Part shown: one piece after another, positions 35,190-45,440 of the stretch | How the letters are laid out: every line of letters starts with the position of its first letter | Numbering within the stretch: position 1 is the stretch's first letter | DNA from: Ricinus communis | Taxonomy: Eukaryota; Streptophyta; Magnoliopsida; Malpighiales; Euphorbiaceae | Assembly: GCF_019578655.1 (NCBI RefSeq) | Contig: NC_063259.1 | Coordinates: forward strand, 17,140,489-17,204,488 | Length of the DNA: 64,000 nt | Direction: 5' to 3' | The notes under the pieces: model-generated | The model's input: the letters and a program-made list of their open reading frames with translations, nothing else | What the model was told of the DNA's origin: nothing | The model's database searches: none | Program-made: the position numbers and the translations under genes

Positions 35190-36670
35190 CTATTGCTTGT
35201 CCTCAAGCAATTAACAACTCAACTTACAAAACTGCAGTCAACAAGTCCTTACAGTTTATGCCCCTAGTCATCAACATATAGTATTCAACACATCTCAAAG
35301 GAAACTCAATCATAAATCAAATTGCAAATCATTAACAGAGAATGGAAATAATATTAATGCATGAATAACTTAAATAATAACTTAATACAAACATCACAAA
35401 CCAATGCCTCACAAGGATCACTCAAGTCACTCAAAGTGTATATAAGGTGAAAAACAAATCCCTCAAAGCAAATGCATAAGACTTGCTTACCATAAGCTTG
35501 CTCATAAATCATATCTTCGATACTATGAATAAGTAAATACCAAAATCAAAGGGTCTTAACCAAGGTTGTAATGGGGCTAAGGTAAAGGTAAGGAGATTTG
35601 GGAAAGAAGTGTGAAAATGCTGGAATTTGTGCAATAAACAACAATATATGCTCAAAGGATTAAATGCCTAAGAATACAAAAAGAATTATTTACTAAAATC
35701 CTCACTTCATAGAATAAAGCTCGAAAATGCTCCAAATCCAATAAAGAGATAAACAATAAAAGAATTTTATTTATTTTCTTCTTCTTCTTTTTTTTTTCAT
35801 TTTTTTTGAATAATAAATAGTAGCTTATAAGAGAACCGCTGCATATAACTTGAATAACGTAAAGAATAAAAATACAGTTTCGACCGAAGGGAGCATCTAA
35901 AATATCAAAAAGACTTAGTGAATTTACTAATCACAACAACTGGCATTTCAATCCCACATAAGGGTGAGCAAATCACAAAAAAAAAAAAGTCCAGCATAAG
36001 GGTAAAGGAAAGACAAATGTAAAGATAGGTATAATTGAAGTGTATAGGTATAGATTATGAAGAAAAGGTTAAGGCTCAAAACTGGCTAACTAATGGAAAC
36101 ATAAAGGGTAGGCTTTTGGCCAAATGTGGTGAATCCTAAATTGCCTAAATCATCTCATAGTATTCACAAATTCATGTAACTTCAACAAGCATTACAAAGC
36201 AAGTTCTAGAAGCAAAGCCAAGTACAATGCACACTCAAACAAGAAATATAAAGAGCATAAGTATAATGAATGCTTAACTGGCTCAAAATCTCACTTTGAG
36301 GTGTGGTATTAAGTGCAATTGGTTCGCAACATCAATAATTGAATCATTACTTAAGAAACACATGCATATGACATTATCAACATTCTAAGTTAAAATTTGC
36401 CAATTCAAAAAATAATTAAATAACACCGGTTTAACCCAACAGGGCTGATGTGTAAAACACCATCAATTGTTTTTCAAGGACAATGAACAACAAAGAAAAG
36501 TAACTACAATTCTATAAATCAAATCATCAATCAGCTCAAAAATAGCATACTTAAGTGAATAAAGACACAGTGTCCTAGCATTCTAACAATACACAACACC
36601 TAGTGATAGCAATTTCAGATATATCTAAAAACCATAGGAGAGAGAAAGATCATAAGGTTTACCCACAACC
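35190..36670 (-). other. 3' non-coding region of D1
   Basis: No coding frame. Collinear with the 3' regions of B1, C1 and E but more diverged. T-rich tract at 35770-35810 and an A13-like run near 35978. Confidence 0.65.
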
Positions 36671-36705
36671 ACCCCACACTTGGAGAACACACTGTCCTCA
36701 GTGTG
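36671..36705 (-). other. Hairpin and second polypurine-like tract (D1)
   Basis: Minus strand CACACTG-AGGA-CAGTGTG (36688-36705, perfect 7-bp stem) followed by AAGTGTGGGGTGG. Kept although the env-position ORF itself is missing. Confidence 0.65.
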
Positions 36706-37054
36706 AAACGATATGGATACCCTGCATGGGATGTTCAACTAAGAGAAATAAAGGCAATACAATCCAAGTGCATGACATGTACGAAAAAAAAAGTAAGTAA
36801 ATGCAGAAAATAAAAAGATGTAGGGGACTGCCCTGATCATCCGCTAAGGCTGGTGTAGTGGGTCCTCGGTAAAATCTGAAAATAATAAAATAAATAAATA
36901 ATCAAAACTAAAAATAAAAATTAAATAAAATATGAAAATTAAAACTAATAAAATGTTTCAACACGAAAGGTTAAAATATTAAAAATGAAAAATAAAATTT
37001 GGGGTGCCTCCCAAAAGCGCTTCCTTTTGATGTGATGAGTCTTCTTAGCTCTAC
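36706..37054 (-). other. Spacer of D1 left by loss of pol and env
   Basis: A-rich, no coding frame. Contains GGACTGCCCTGATCATCCGC (36826-36845), also found in E at 59933, and the post-integrase words GCCTCCCAAAAGCGCTTCC near 37004-37022. Confidence 0.55.
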
Positions 37055-38212
37055 TCATGGTGAAAAGCAAATGGGTGTGATCGACGACCATCCATCCTTC
37101 TTCCAAGCAAATGGCTTTAAGTATCCACTTAGAGGGACAATTGTCAGTTTCCTCCTCTCGACTGTCAAGCAAGCTGCAAATATGATGGGTAAAACTCGCT
37201 CCTCATAGAGTTGCACATAGTCATGATGCTCTAGGGGCTCTTCCAATTTGAAAGCTGAAGTTTCACCAATTGGAAGGATCAACGGTTGGGCAATTTCTTC
37301 AAGAATGTCAATGATTTTCTCTAGTCCTTGGCTTGGTTCACTTGCTAGAAGAAACTCAAGCTGCTCCAAGACTTCTTCATTGGATAACTCATGCTCATCT
37401 TCCATCATCGAAGGGACCTATGGAAAATCCACCAAAAAATCCTGTAACTGCAACTCAGCATCATCAACTGTATGTTCGTGTTTGTAGTCTTTCAGAGGAA
37501 TCATGTTTGCCTCTTCCTTTTCTGGTTCTATCTCCATGTTCAAGGAGTCTTCCTGCACATAAGTATCATCGTCAAACATAGTAGATAAACCAAAAAATTT
37601 CTCACCTGAGCGCAAAATGACGGCGCTTATATGTTCCTCGGATTCAGTAGTGTTTGATGGAGTTCCTAATTGTTCTGCAGCTAGTAACTTGAAGATCAAG
37701 CCTACTTAATGCTCTATGTTCTCAATCGAGGCTTATTGACTTTCAAGTACGCTCTCTACTTGTTGGAATCTATCCTCAATACTTGTAAAGAACCTCATCA
37801 GCAGCTCCTCTGAAACTAACTCTTCATCTTGAGTTGAAGGTGCAAGACTAGGCTGTTGATGTGTTGCTAAAATCCTGGTGGTTCTTGGCCATCTAAGCTC
37901 CATCTAAAGGGTGAATGAATGCTCCATTCTTGATTGTAGGTGCTTTCATACTAGATTCCCATATAATTCACCTGTTCACAGTTATAAGAACAATGAGCAA
38001 AATCACTACACAATGGATTACTCAAATGTAAACCATAACAAATTTCACAAAAAAACTTGAGATGGAAGGATAGGAGTAGAGAGTTGATCGGTCGCCCTGC
38101 AAAACGATTCTACTCGAGCTTCTAAGGCTGCACCGGTATCCCAATTTTTAGCACTCTCTTAGTTCCTGATTCTATTCTCTAACGCGTCATACAAAGAGTT
38201 TGAATTTAGCAT
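37055..38212 (-). pseudogene. Shortened gag-linker ORF of D1
   Basis: Homologous to 13835-14992 and 52316-53473. Starts MLNSNSLYDALENRIRN at 38212. Stops (former CAA/CAG codons) and small indels near 37930-38060 break the first half. The second half is open in two pieces (37418-37699 and 37055-37408): LAAEQLGTPSNTTESEEHIS, ILRSGEKFFGLSTMFDDD, then NEEVLEQLEFLLASEPSQGL and LTIVPLSGYLKPFAWKKDGW. No capsid or protease domain. The equal span to A1 and A2 arises from compensating indels here. Confidence 0.78.
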
Positions 38213-38340
38213 TGAACCCCTTTATCATTCACTACTTGAATCATAAACTTAAACTAAATAAATATGTACAAAAGAAAATAAAAATAAAAGTAAAATGGCT
38301 AAAGTAACAAATAGCAAATTTCACTCTAGTTTTTAAACAT

Positions 38341-38358
38341 TCCCCGGCAACAGTGCCA
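38341..38358 (-). promoter_or_regulatory. Primer binding site, tRNA-Asp type (D1)
   Basis: Minus strand TGGCACTGTTGCCGGGGA, two changes from the tRNA-Asp complement, six bases inside the 5' LTR. Confidence 0.86.
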
Positions 38359-38364
38359 AAAACT

Positions 38365-39841
38365 TGATAGGCTATTTGTGCAGCTATAATCTAGGGTAGT
38401 GAACCTATCGATGCAGTCTAGCACTAATGGCGAGTATCAAGGTCATATTCCTCGGGAAAGTGAAAGCCTAGAGTTACTACTTTGTTCTCTATTATATTAG
38501 CCTAAAATGAATGATGAATAATTTCTAAATTTAATAATAACTACAAGCTGAGTTCTAAGTGAGATGCAGGAATGAATGGATAAATGAAACAACCAAGAGA
38601 AGAAAGCAAACCCAAAGGGAACCTAAACTAGTTGGCAATCAAACAAAAGATAACAGATTGATAAGTCCAATTACACTACCCGTGGATGAATTCTTAACTA
38701 AATTCGGTTTCTCTCTCAAGATAACCGAATTCCTAAACTCAAGAACCTAAAGTTGGAATCTCTTCCTAACGATTGATCCTTAAATTAAAATTAAGCTTTA
38801 ATCCGCCTTTATTAAGCTTTGTTAATTCTTAATCCGGCTAGTTAATTATCCTTATCTCTAAGTGATTATTAACCAGTACTTGCTATTCAAATTTTCAACA
38901 GCCAAATGAACTTCTCAATCATACAAAGAAATCTAAACACCACAATTCAAAACGTCTCATGAATAATGCATTATCTTATTAATACTGAAAGCAAGAAGGA
39001 TACAAAACTAAACTCAAACAATCCAACAATTTAATACTAAGCCAACATAGTAAAGAAATCCCAATGGATTTAATCGATCTAGCTACTCATATTCATGTTT
39101 AAAACAACTAGGAAATCAACTATAATGAAAGAATAACAAAAATGAAACATATACACCCTTTTCTCTCGAATTGGATGAACAGCTCCAAATCTGAATCAGC
39201 AGTACGATTGGTCTCCCCAATTGCCTCTCGATTTGCTCTACTACTGTTTTTCACTCAGAACCTTGGGATTCCAGGATTCTCCCTCTCTACAACTCTCTCC
39301 TGAACTTAGTACTCTGCAAAAACCGAACGAGCTGCCAAATCTCTCCCTAGTCCTTGCTAACCCTAGCTCAAGAAATCATTTTCCTTATATAATTGTCCCA
39401 GCACAGTCGGAGTCCAGGCCGTGCTGAACCATCGAATCTTGCAAATTAGGTCTTCTTCTGGGTCGTGCCCTCGCCGGTGTTGAGCCACCATGGGCCGTGC
39501 TGGAGGCCGTGATAGCCTCGAAAACCGTACCAAAACACCACATTTGAGGATCAAAGGCTAATGGGTTGAGCACGGCCATAGTCTAGGCCGTGCTGATCAG
39601 CACATCCTTGACCTAGGCCGTGCTCAATGTTTGAAATGCGAGCCCTTTCCAATTTTGATGAATTCCCATCCATTTTCACATGTATTGATCTAAAATTGCT
39701 CAAACACTGATGATAAACCTATAAATTCTCCTGAAATGCAAAAGAACATAAAACACGGGTGATCTTGGAATAAAAGCACAATAATTGCTAAGAAAATACA
39801 CAATAATATGCAAGCAAATATGTGTAAAACTATGCACATTA
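38365..39841 (-). repeat. 5' LTR of D1
   Basis: 1477 bp, aligned with 33648-35170. U3 cluster at 39393-39625 includes the perfect GTGCTGATCAGCAC at 39590-39603. It ends CACATTA, with the terminal base pair mutated. Confidence 0.92.
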
Positions 39842-40890
39842 AGAGGCCATTAGGCGGCCAATCATATGGCTAGGAAGGTGTTGGATTTGGGATTCTACTG
39901 GCCTACGATCTTTTAGGATGTGAGAGCCTTTGTCCAGGTTTGTGATGCATGTCAGCTGTCAGGTAAGATCTCTTCCCGTGATGAGATGCCCTAGACTAGT
40001 ATACAAGTTGAGATTTTTTATGTTTGGGGCATCGACTTCGTAGGACCCTTTCTTTCCTCTTATGGAAATAAGTACATACTTGTGGCTGTTGAGTATTATT
40101 CTAAGTGGCCAGAGGCGCAAGCTTTTCCCACTGATGATGCCAGGGTAGTTGCTAGGTTCCTCAAGAAATTATTTGCTAGGTTTGGTACACCTAAAGCATT
40201 AATTAGTGATAAGGGGACCCATTTTTGTAATACCCAACTAGGGAAAGTACTTAAACGCTATGGGGTCACACACCGGTTCTCTACACCCTATCACCCACAA
40301 AGTAGTGGGCAAGTGGAGGTAACTAATAGGTGTTTAAAACGCATTCTAAAGAGAACCGTAGGGACTAGTAGGAAGGATTGGTCTGCCAAGTTAGATGATG
40401 CATTGTGGGCTTTTAGAGCAGGCTATAGGATTTCTATTAGTTTTACACCGTATAAGCTAGTTTATGGTAAGACGTGTCATTTACCTGTTGAATTGGAACA
40501 CAGGGCCCTTTGGGCTTTGAAATCATGCAATTTTAGTGTTGATTCTGTAGGTAATGAAGATAATGGCGGCTGGATGAGTTAGAGCAGTGGCGTCAGCAAG
40601 CTTATGACAACTCCCTAATTTACAAAGCTAGGATGAAGAAGTGGCACGATCAATGATTGAAAGGCTTGAAAGAGTTCAAAGTTGGAGACAGGGTTCTCTT
40701 GTATAACTCACGTCTTCGGTTGCATCATCTGGAGAAGGGAGACTTCAAGGTTAATGGGCATAGGCTGAAGCACTATAATGAGAACTTGTTAGAAGTTGAG
40801 GAGCGAGTGAACATGGTGCTTTTCTATAAGAGTAGTCCGGTGTTGAGTCCAGCTAAAAGACTGAACCAAAAAGAAGCACTTTTGGGAGGC
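39842..40890 (+). pseudogene. pol: B1 integrase, zinc domain end, core and C-terminus
   Basis: Continues 33421-33647. ANHMARKVLDLGFYWPTIF and CDACQLSG finish the zinc domain. The catalytic triad is Asp in WGIDFVGPF, Asp in [10 protein letters not shown] and Glu in [10 protein letters not shown], 35 residues apart; 40082-40582 is open for 166 codons. After a frameshift near 40560 the tail reads FKVGDRVLLYNSRLRL, then HHLEKGDFKVNGHRLKHY. Compared with C1, exactly 26 codons with the GPF module are missing between those words. Two stops (IFxDV, MPxTS) sit on former Gln codons. Confidence 0.9.
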
Positions 40891-41137
40891 ATTCCCATAT
40901 TTAGTTTTACATTTTTATCAGTCGTTTGCATGTTTGGTGGTAGTTAGAGCACTTACTTTATTACGAAACTTAATTGTTTGAAGTTAGGTTTTTAATAACT
41001 TAAGTTGGGTTTTTGGTGATTGGTGAATATTAGCTTCATTGTTTGATACATTTTTACTTGACTTATAGCCTGAATGTGTATGTAAGTGTGTTGAATGCAG
41101 GCAGGGAGTTGTGTGGTTCAAGATGTCGAACTCGGAG
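40891..41137 (+). other. B1 spacer after integrase
   Basis: Begins with the conserved post-integrase words TTGGGAGGCATTCCC, then AT-rich DNA without a reading frame. Counterpart in C1: 26911-27114 and 28155-28220. Confidence 0.6.
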
Positions 41138-41565
41138 GTTCAGCACGGCCGGAGTCAATGTCGTGCTGAAGAAGGATAAGGAAAGGCTTGGATTTCAGTG
41201 GTTCACCACGGCTTCCGTGGACATCACGCGTTGGAACACCAGGCCGTGCTGAATGTGCATGTAGAAAAGTTTAGGAATGGTTGTCCACCATGGGCTGCAA
41301 CACTAGGCCGTGCTGATCAGCATGGCCATGCCCTTGCCCGTGCTGAATATGCATGTAGACAAGCTTGGAAATGGTTGTCTACCACCGCTTCTAAAGGCAC
41401 CATGGATTGAAACACTAGGCCATGTTGATCAGCACGGCCAAGCCCTTGCCCTTGTTGAATATGCACGTAGAAAGGCTCTTCAAGCTTCAGCACGGGCTGA
41501 GTCCGGGCCGTGCTGACCAGCACAGCCACGCCCTCACCCGTGCTGACCCTCGTGACTATAAATAA
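41138..41565 (+). promoter_or_regulatory. Palindrome cluster and TATA box before the B1 env-position ORF
   Basis: A run of repeated GC-rich words (CAGCACGG, GGCCGTGCTGA, CCAGGCCGTGCTG) with near-perfect palindromes GTGCTGATCAGCAT at 41310-41323 and ATGTTGATCAGCAC near 41422. Part of it is a local tandem duplication (41220-41345 and 41365-41460). TATAAATAA follows at 41557-41565. The layout copies the LTR U3. Confidence 0.55.
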
Positions 41566-41660
41566 GGGCCATTTCCATCCTCTTACAAGTTTCCCTCACT
41601 AATTCCTAAGGTGCTTTCCTTTTTCTTCTCAATTTTTCTTACCTATCACGGCAAATTCAA

Positions 41661-42189
41661 GTAAGTCCCTTCACCTTTTGCGTTTTATTTGGTTAAGTTT
41701 AAGTTCTTTATGTATTTTTTTTATTTAGGACATTTTGATATGCTCAAGTATTTTGATATGCAATTTTTGTTATCTTGCATCACTTCCTTTTAATTGTTAG
41801 TGTTTTGTTCAATATTTATTGCTTTGATTGGTTTATTTTTTTATTTAGATTGCTCGAGTTTGATTTGGATTATAATTAGCTCAGATTAGTTGTTACATTT
41901 GTGTGATTTTAATAATGACATGCTAAGTGTAGGGTCCGAGAGTAGTAAAATTAATTTATGATATTTTATGTTGATCAAATCATAGCATAAATTTTCTTTA
42001 CTTGGTGATTGATATTATGGGCTGGACTACCATTGGGCATTAGTTTTTTGCAAAGAATTGAGGCTTTAGGCATAGTGTTAAGCCTAAAGTTTTCTATTAA
42101 TCAATTTCTAGCCATTATGGTGCTAAATTTTTGGTGGAATTTGTGTTAACTTGATTACTTTTTTGATTACTAATGATTGATTGTATTAG
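41661..42189 (+). other. Leader intron before the B1 env-position ORF
   Basis: Donor CAA|GTAAGT at 41661, T-rich interior, acceptor TTGTATTAG ending 42189, 529 bp, ATG at 42195. The donor context TTCAAGTAAGTCYCTTC is the same in C1. Inferred from consensus. Confidence 0.55.
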
Positions 42190-42194
42190 GCAAT

Positions 42195-43748
42195 ATGAGG
42201 GACCGAGACCAAGCCCGTCACCAGCAACCACAATGCGCCGCTACTAGTAAGCGCTCGCGTGGCTAGGGAATTTCTTCTTCTACTTCACCTTCATCTGGGC
42301 AACCACTAGCACCAGTACCCCCACAACAACAGCAGCTAATCTGAGCAAGAAGAACAGCAGCTGCAAACTCACCCGCACTTGCTCGACATTGCTTATGGAC
42401 ATTTCAAAATGCTGATAACGAGAGCCGCTTCCAAATCATGAGATGGAAACAAGTAATGGCCGAATGATGCATTGATTTTGTATCGTTGGAGAAAGTTGGA
42501 TTGGCTCAAGATGTTTGTGCACTATTTGACACACTGCCTTATGCACACTTCTTCAACATTATTGAGCCTACTTACTGCAAGCTCACCATTAAATTTCTAA
42601 GCACCTTCTTCCTATAACGACAGATCTCAAACTGGCATCAGCCTGATGCAGTTTACTTTAGACTTGGAGGAAGGGAGTTCTCAATGTCAATTCCACAGTT
42701 TGGGATGCACTTGGGTTTATGGACTGAGCAGGAGATCTCAGACGAGGAATATCAGGGATGCATCTACGTCCACCCCATCTCTTACAATACCATGTGGGAT
42801 TCAATCGTACTCAGGGCAGAACCATACTATCCCAGCAGGTATAAGGCGTCTAGCCTTCCAGATCATCTCTGTTATCTTCATGCGCTTCTAGCTTACACTA
42901 TTACAGGCCAAGGAGATAGTTTTGGAGCGGTCACACGGACTGATGTATTCATTCTTTAGGCTATACAATACTATAAGAAGCTTGACATGGGGTATTTATT
43001 TGCTCGTCAAGTTCGTTTCTTCATAGTCGACGCCTAGAAGAAAATGGATTGTTGCTTTGGCCCATATATGACTTGATTGGCCAAGAGACTGGATGTACTG
43101 GATGACTGTCTAGCCGAGCTTTCTCAGATTGGTGACATGACATCATTAGGGGAGATGATCACAGCCCCTTGACACCCATATGGCATTGAGTACAGGCTCG
43201 TCAGTGCAATAGTCAGGGAGGCTAGAGAGGCAGTAGCTCGAGGAGCTCAAGACCCTACTACTGAGATTCCATATGCTAAGATTCCTAACCTAGCTAGAGT
43301 ATTTATGCCTAAGTCTGGAGCTTCCTTTTCTTACTCTACAGGGACATTGAGTGCTCAGATTAGTGCTTTAGCTGACCGATTAGATCGAGTTTGTGATTTA
43401 CAGCAGCAGCACTAAACTGAGTTTGTGCAGCACAAGAAGGAGTTTGGGCAGTTTCAAGATGAGACTAGGGCATAGTTCTAGGGGTTAAAGGATATGCTCC
43501 AATAGCTTATGCATGGATTGGATAGGCAGGCCACCCAGACGGGCCTCATGGCAGAGCAGATACAAAAGATGGCGGATTCCAGAGCACAATCTCAACGGTT
43601 CATTGATGACATGGAGTTGGATTTAGCAGGTTGTTTCACGGATCCTGTTCTACCACCACCGCCCCCTCCTTCAGCACCTTCCCCTACTCCTCACCCTCCA
43701 GCCGATCTAGCCATTGAGGATGTGCCTCCAGCAGACTACCAGCAGTGA
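42195..43748 (+). pseudogene. Env-position ORF of B1 (ATHILA-type protein)
   Basis: A single frame of 517 codons from MRDRDQARHQQP to ADYQQ, with no frameshift but about a dozen in-frame stops, nearly all explained by one transition (for example SRGxG, LIxARR, AExCID, FLxRQ). Middle region: GLAQDVCALFDTLPYAHFFN, YFRLGGREFSMSIPQFGMHL, WTEQEISDEEYQGCIYVHPI, DHLCYLHALLAYTITGQGDS and FGPYM..LAKRLDVLDDCLA. C-terminus with a glutamine-rich helix and VLPPPPPPSAPS. Same family as C1 and A2. Role unknown; no evident signal peptide or membrane helix. Confidence 0.78.
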
Positions 43749-43759
43749 AAATTTTATGT

Positions 43760-43850
43760 TCTATTTCTTTTCCTTTTCCTTTTTATTTTATTTTCATTTC
43801 TTTTACATTTTTATTTTATTTTCTTTCATTTTTCTTTCATTTTATGTTAT
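43760..43850 (+). repeat. Pyrimidine-rich tract after the B1 env-position ORF
   Basis: About 90 bp almost only T and C, directly 3' of the stop codon; the C1 counterpart is 24520-24616. Confidence 0.6.
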
Positions 43851-43946
43851 TTTAATTGAACACTTTGCCTTGCCCTTATGCTATGTACATTTAATACGAT
43901 ATTCACTCTTCTTATGTGCTAACTGTGTTATATACCCACTTTTTCT

Positions 43947-43984
43947 AACACTGAGGGCAGTGTTGTATTCAAGTGTGGGGTGGG
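43947..43984 (+). other. Hairpin and second polypurine-like tract (B1)
   Basis: AACACTG-AGGG-CAGTGTT (43947-43964, perfect 7-bp stem, 4-nt loop), then AAGTGTGGGGTGGG at 43971-43984, a close match to the terminal purine tract (45426-45440) but about 1.45 kb upstream. Confidence 0.65.
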
Positions 43985-45425
43985 AATCTGAGGTTTTATT
44001 ATCCATTGATTGTATTTAGGTAATGATAATGGACTATTCTTAGGATGTTAGGACCTAGGTTCTTCATGTCGTTTAAGCTTAGTTTGTTCTTTTGTAATTA
44101 ATGATTTAATTCACATATTTTTAATTGATTGTCCCTCTCAATTTTTATTCTTGGAAAGCAATTTCATTGTATTCAATATGTCACTTCGGCCGGGTTAAAC
44201 CGGTGTTGCTTGAGTTCTTTATAAATTTTCAGCCTTTATTTTTTAACTTTAATTATGCCAATCTCTTATACAGATTATGTGATGATTCAATTGATAAGTC
44301 TGGGAACCAATTGTAAATTTTAGCCATTTCAAACGTGAGCTTTTGAACCAAAATTTGAGTGCAAATTATGCTCATGATTTTTTTTTATTTGAGTGCATGC
44401 TGTACTTGATTTTGTTTCTAGAACTTGCTCTGTACTGCTTGTTGAGGTTACATGAACTTTTGAATACCATTAAATGATTTGGGCAACTTAGAATTCACCA
44501 CATCTGGCCAAAAGCCTACCCTTTGTTTCCATTAGTCAGCCAATTTCCAGCCTTAACCTTTTCTAAACGATTTACACCTATACACTACATTTATACCATT
44601 CTCTACATTTGTCTTTTCTTTCACCCTGTATACTAAATAATTATGTGTTATGCTTTTTCTTTTATGGAATCATAGTGCCTAATTTTGTTATAAATTCATT
44701 TAGTCATTTTAATCATTCTTTGATGCTCCCTTCAATCCAAATTGTATAACTATTCTCGTTATTCGTGTCATTAGCCCTGTAGCCCCTATGTAAGCTGCAG
44801 TGGCATATAAAAAAAGGAATTTTTTTTAAAAATTTAAATAAGTGTTTATTGTGCTTCTTTCTTAGCTTTTTTCTCTTTTGAATTCAATTCCTTGAGCATC
44901 CTCTACTTCAAATAAGGCTTAATGAGTACTTTTATTGATTTGGCATTCAGCTCCTGAAGCATTCATTATAATAATTACATGATTTTTTAGGATACTTTAC
45001 ACTTCTATCTAAATATTCTTACCTTTACCTTAGTCACATTTCAACCCTTGTAAAGACCCTTTGGTTTTGATATTCATTTATCCACAGTAGCGAAGATGGG
45101 GTTTATGAGCAAGCTCATGGTAAACAGGTTTTGTATAGCTGCATTGAGGGAATCATTTTGTTTACCTGTAAACACTGTGAGTGATTTGAGAGATCCCTGT
45201 GAGGCAATGGTTCCTAGTCTTTAATGCTGAGTTGTTATATAAGTTGTACTTCGAGATGATATTATTATAGTTCTTCTTTAAAGGTCTATGATTTGTTTAA
45301 CTACTTGAATTTCATTCTTTATATGTTGAATAAGGTTAAATTGTGAACCTTAGCATGGATTTTGAGGGGTCATTGTTGCTTGTATATGATTGAGTTATTG
45401 ATTGCTTGAGGACAAGCAAAAGCTT
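43985..45425 (+). other. 3' non-coding region of B1
   Basis: No coding frame. Conserved with C1 and E, including AGCAAGCTCATGGTAAACAGG near 45110 and GATTGCTTGAGGACAAGCAA near 45400, a short inverted repeat (TTGCTTG..CAAGCAA) just before the purine tract. Confidence 0.7.
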
Positions 45426-45440
45426 AAGTGTAGGGTGATT
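45426..45440 (+). promoter_or_regulatory. Polypurine tract of B1
   Basis: AAGTGTAGGGTGATT directly before the 3' LTR, with one G to A change from the family form. Confidence 0.8.

Larger units (their letters stand above)
33648..39841 (-). mobile_element. D1: minus-strand gag-only Athila-like element in B1 integrase
   Basis: Two full LTRs (38365-39841 as 5', 33648-35170 as 3'), a tRNA-Asp primer site, a shortened gag, hairpin, 3' region and purine tract, with target duplicates GGAGG (33643-33647) and AGAGG (39842-39846, one substitution). Only 3.2 kb of internal sequence: capsid, protease, RT, integrase and the env-position ORF are absent, so it could move only with proteins supplied by a relative. 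It shares its internal junctions with A1/A2 although its LTR differs. Confidence 0.92.

Noticed and set aside
33648..38364. D1 as a complete autonomous element
   Set aside because: Both LTRs, primer site and purine tract are present, but the 3.2-kb interior has no protease, RT or integrase motif on either strand.
41138..41551. Repeated palindromic words taken for a CRISPR array
   Set aside because: Spacing is irregular, repeats are short and variable, and the context is a plant retrotransposon.
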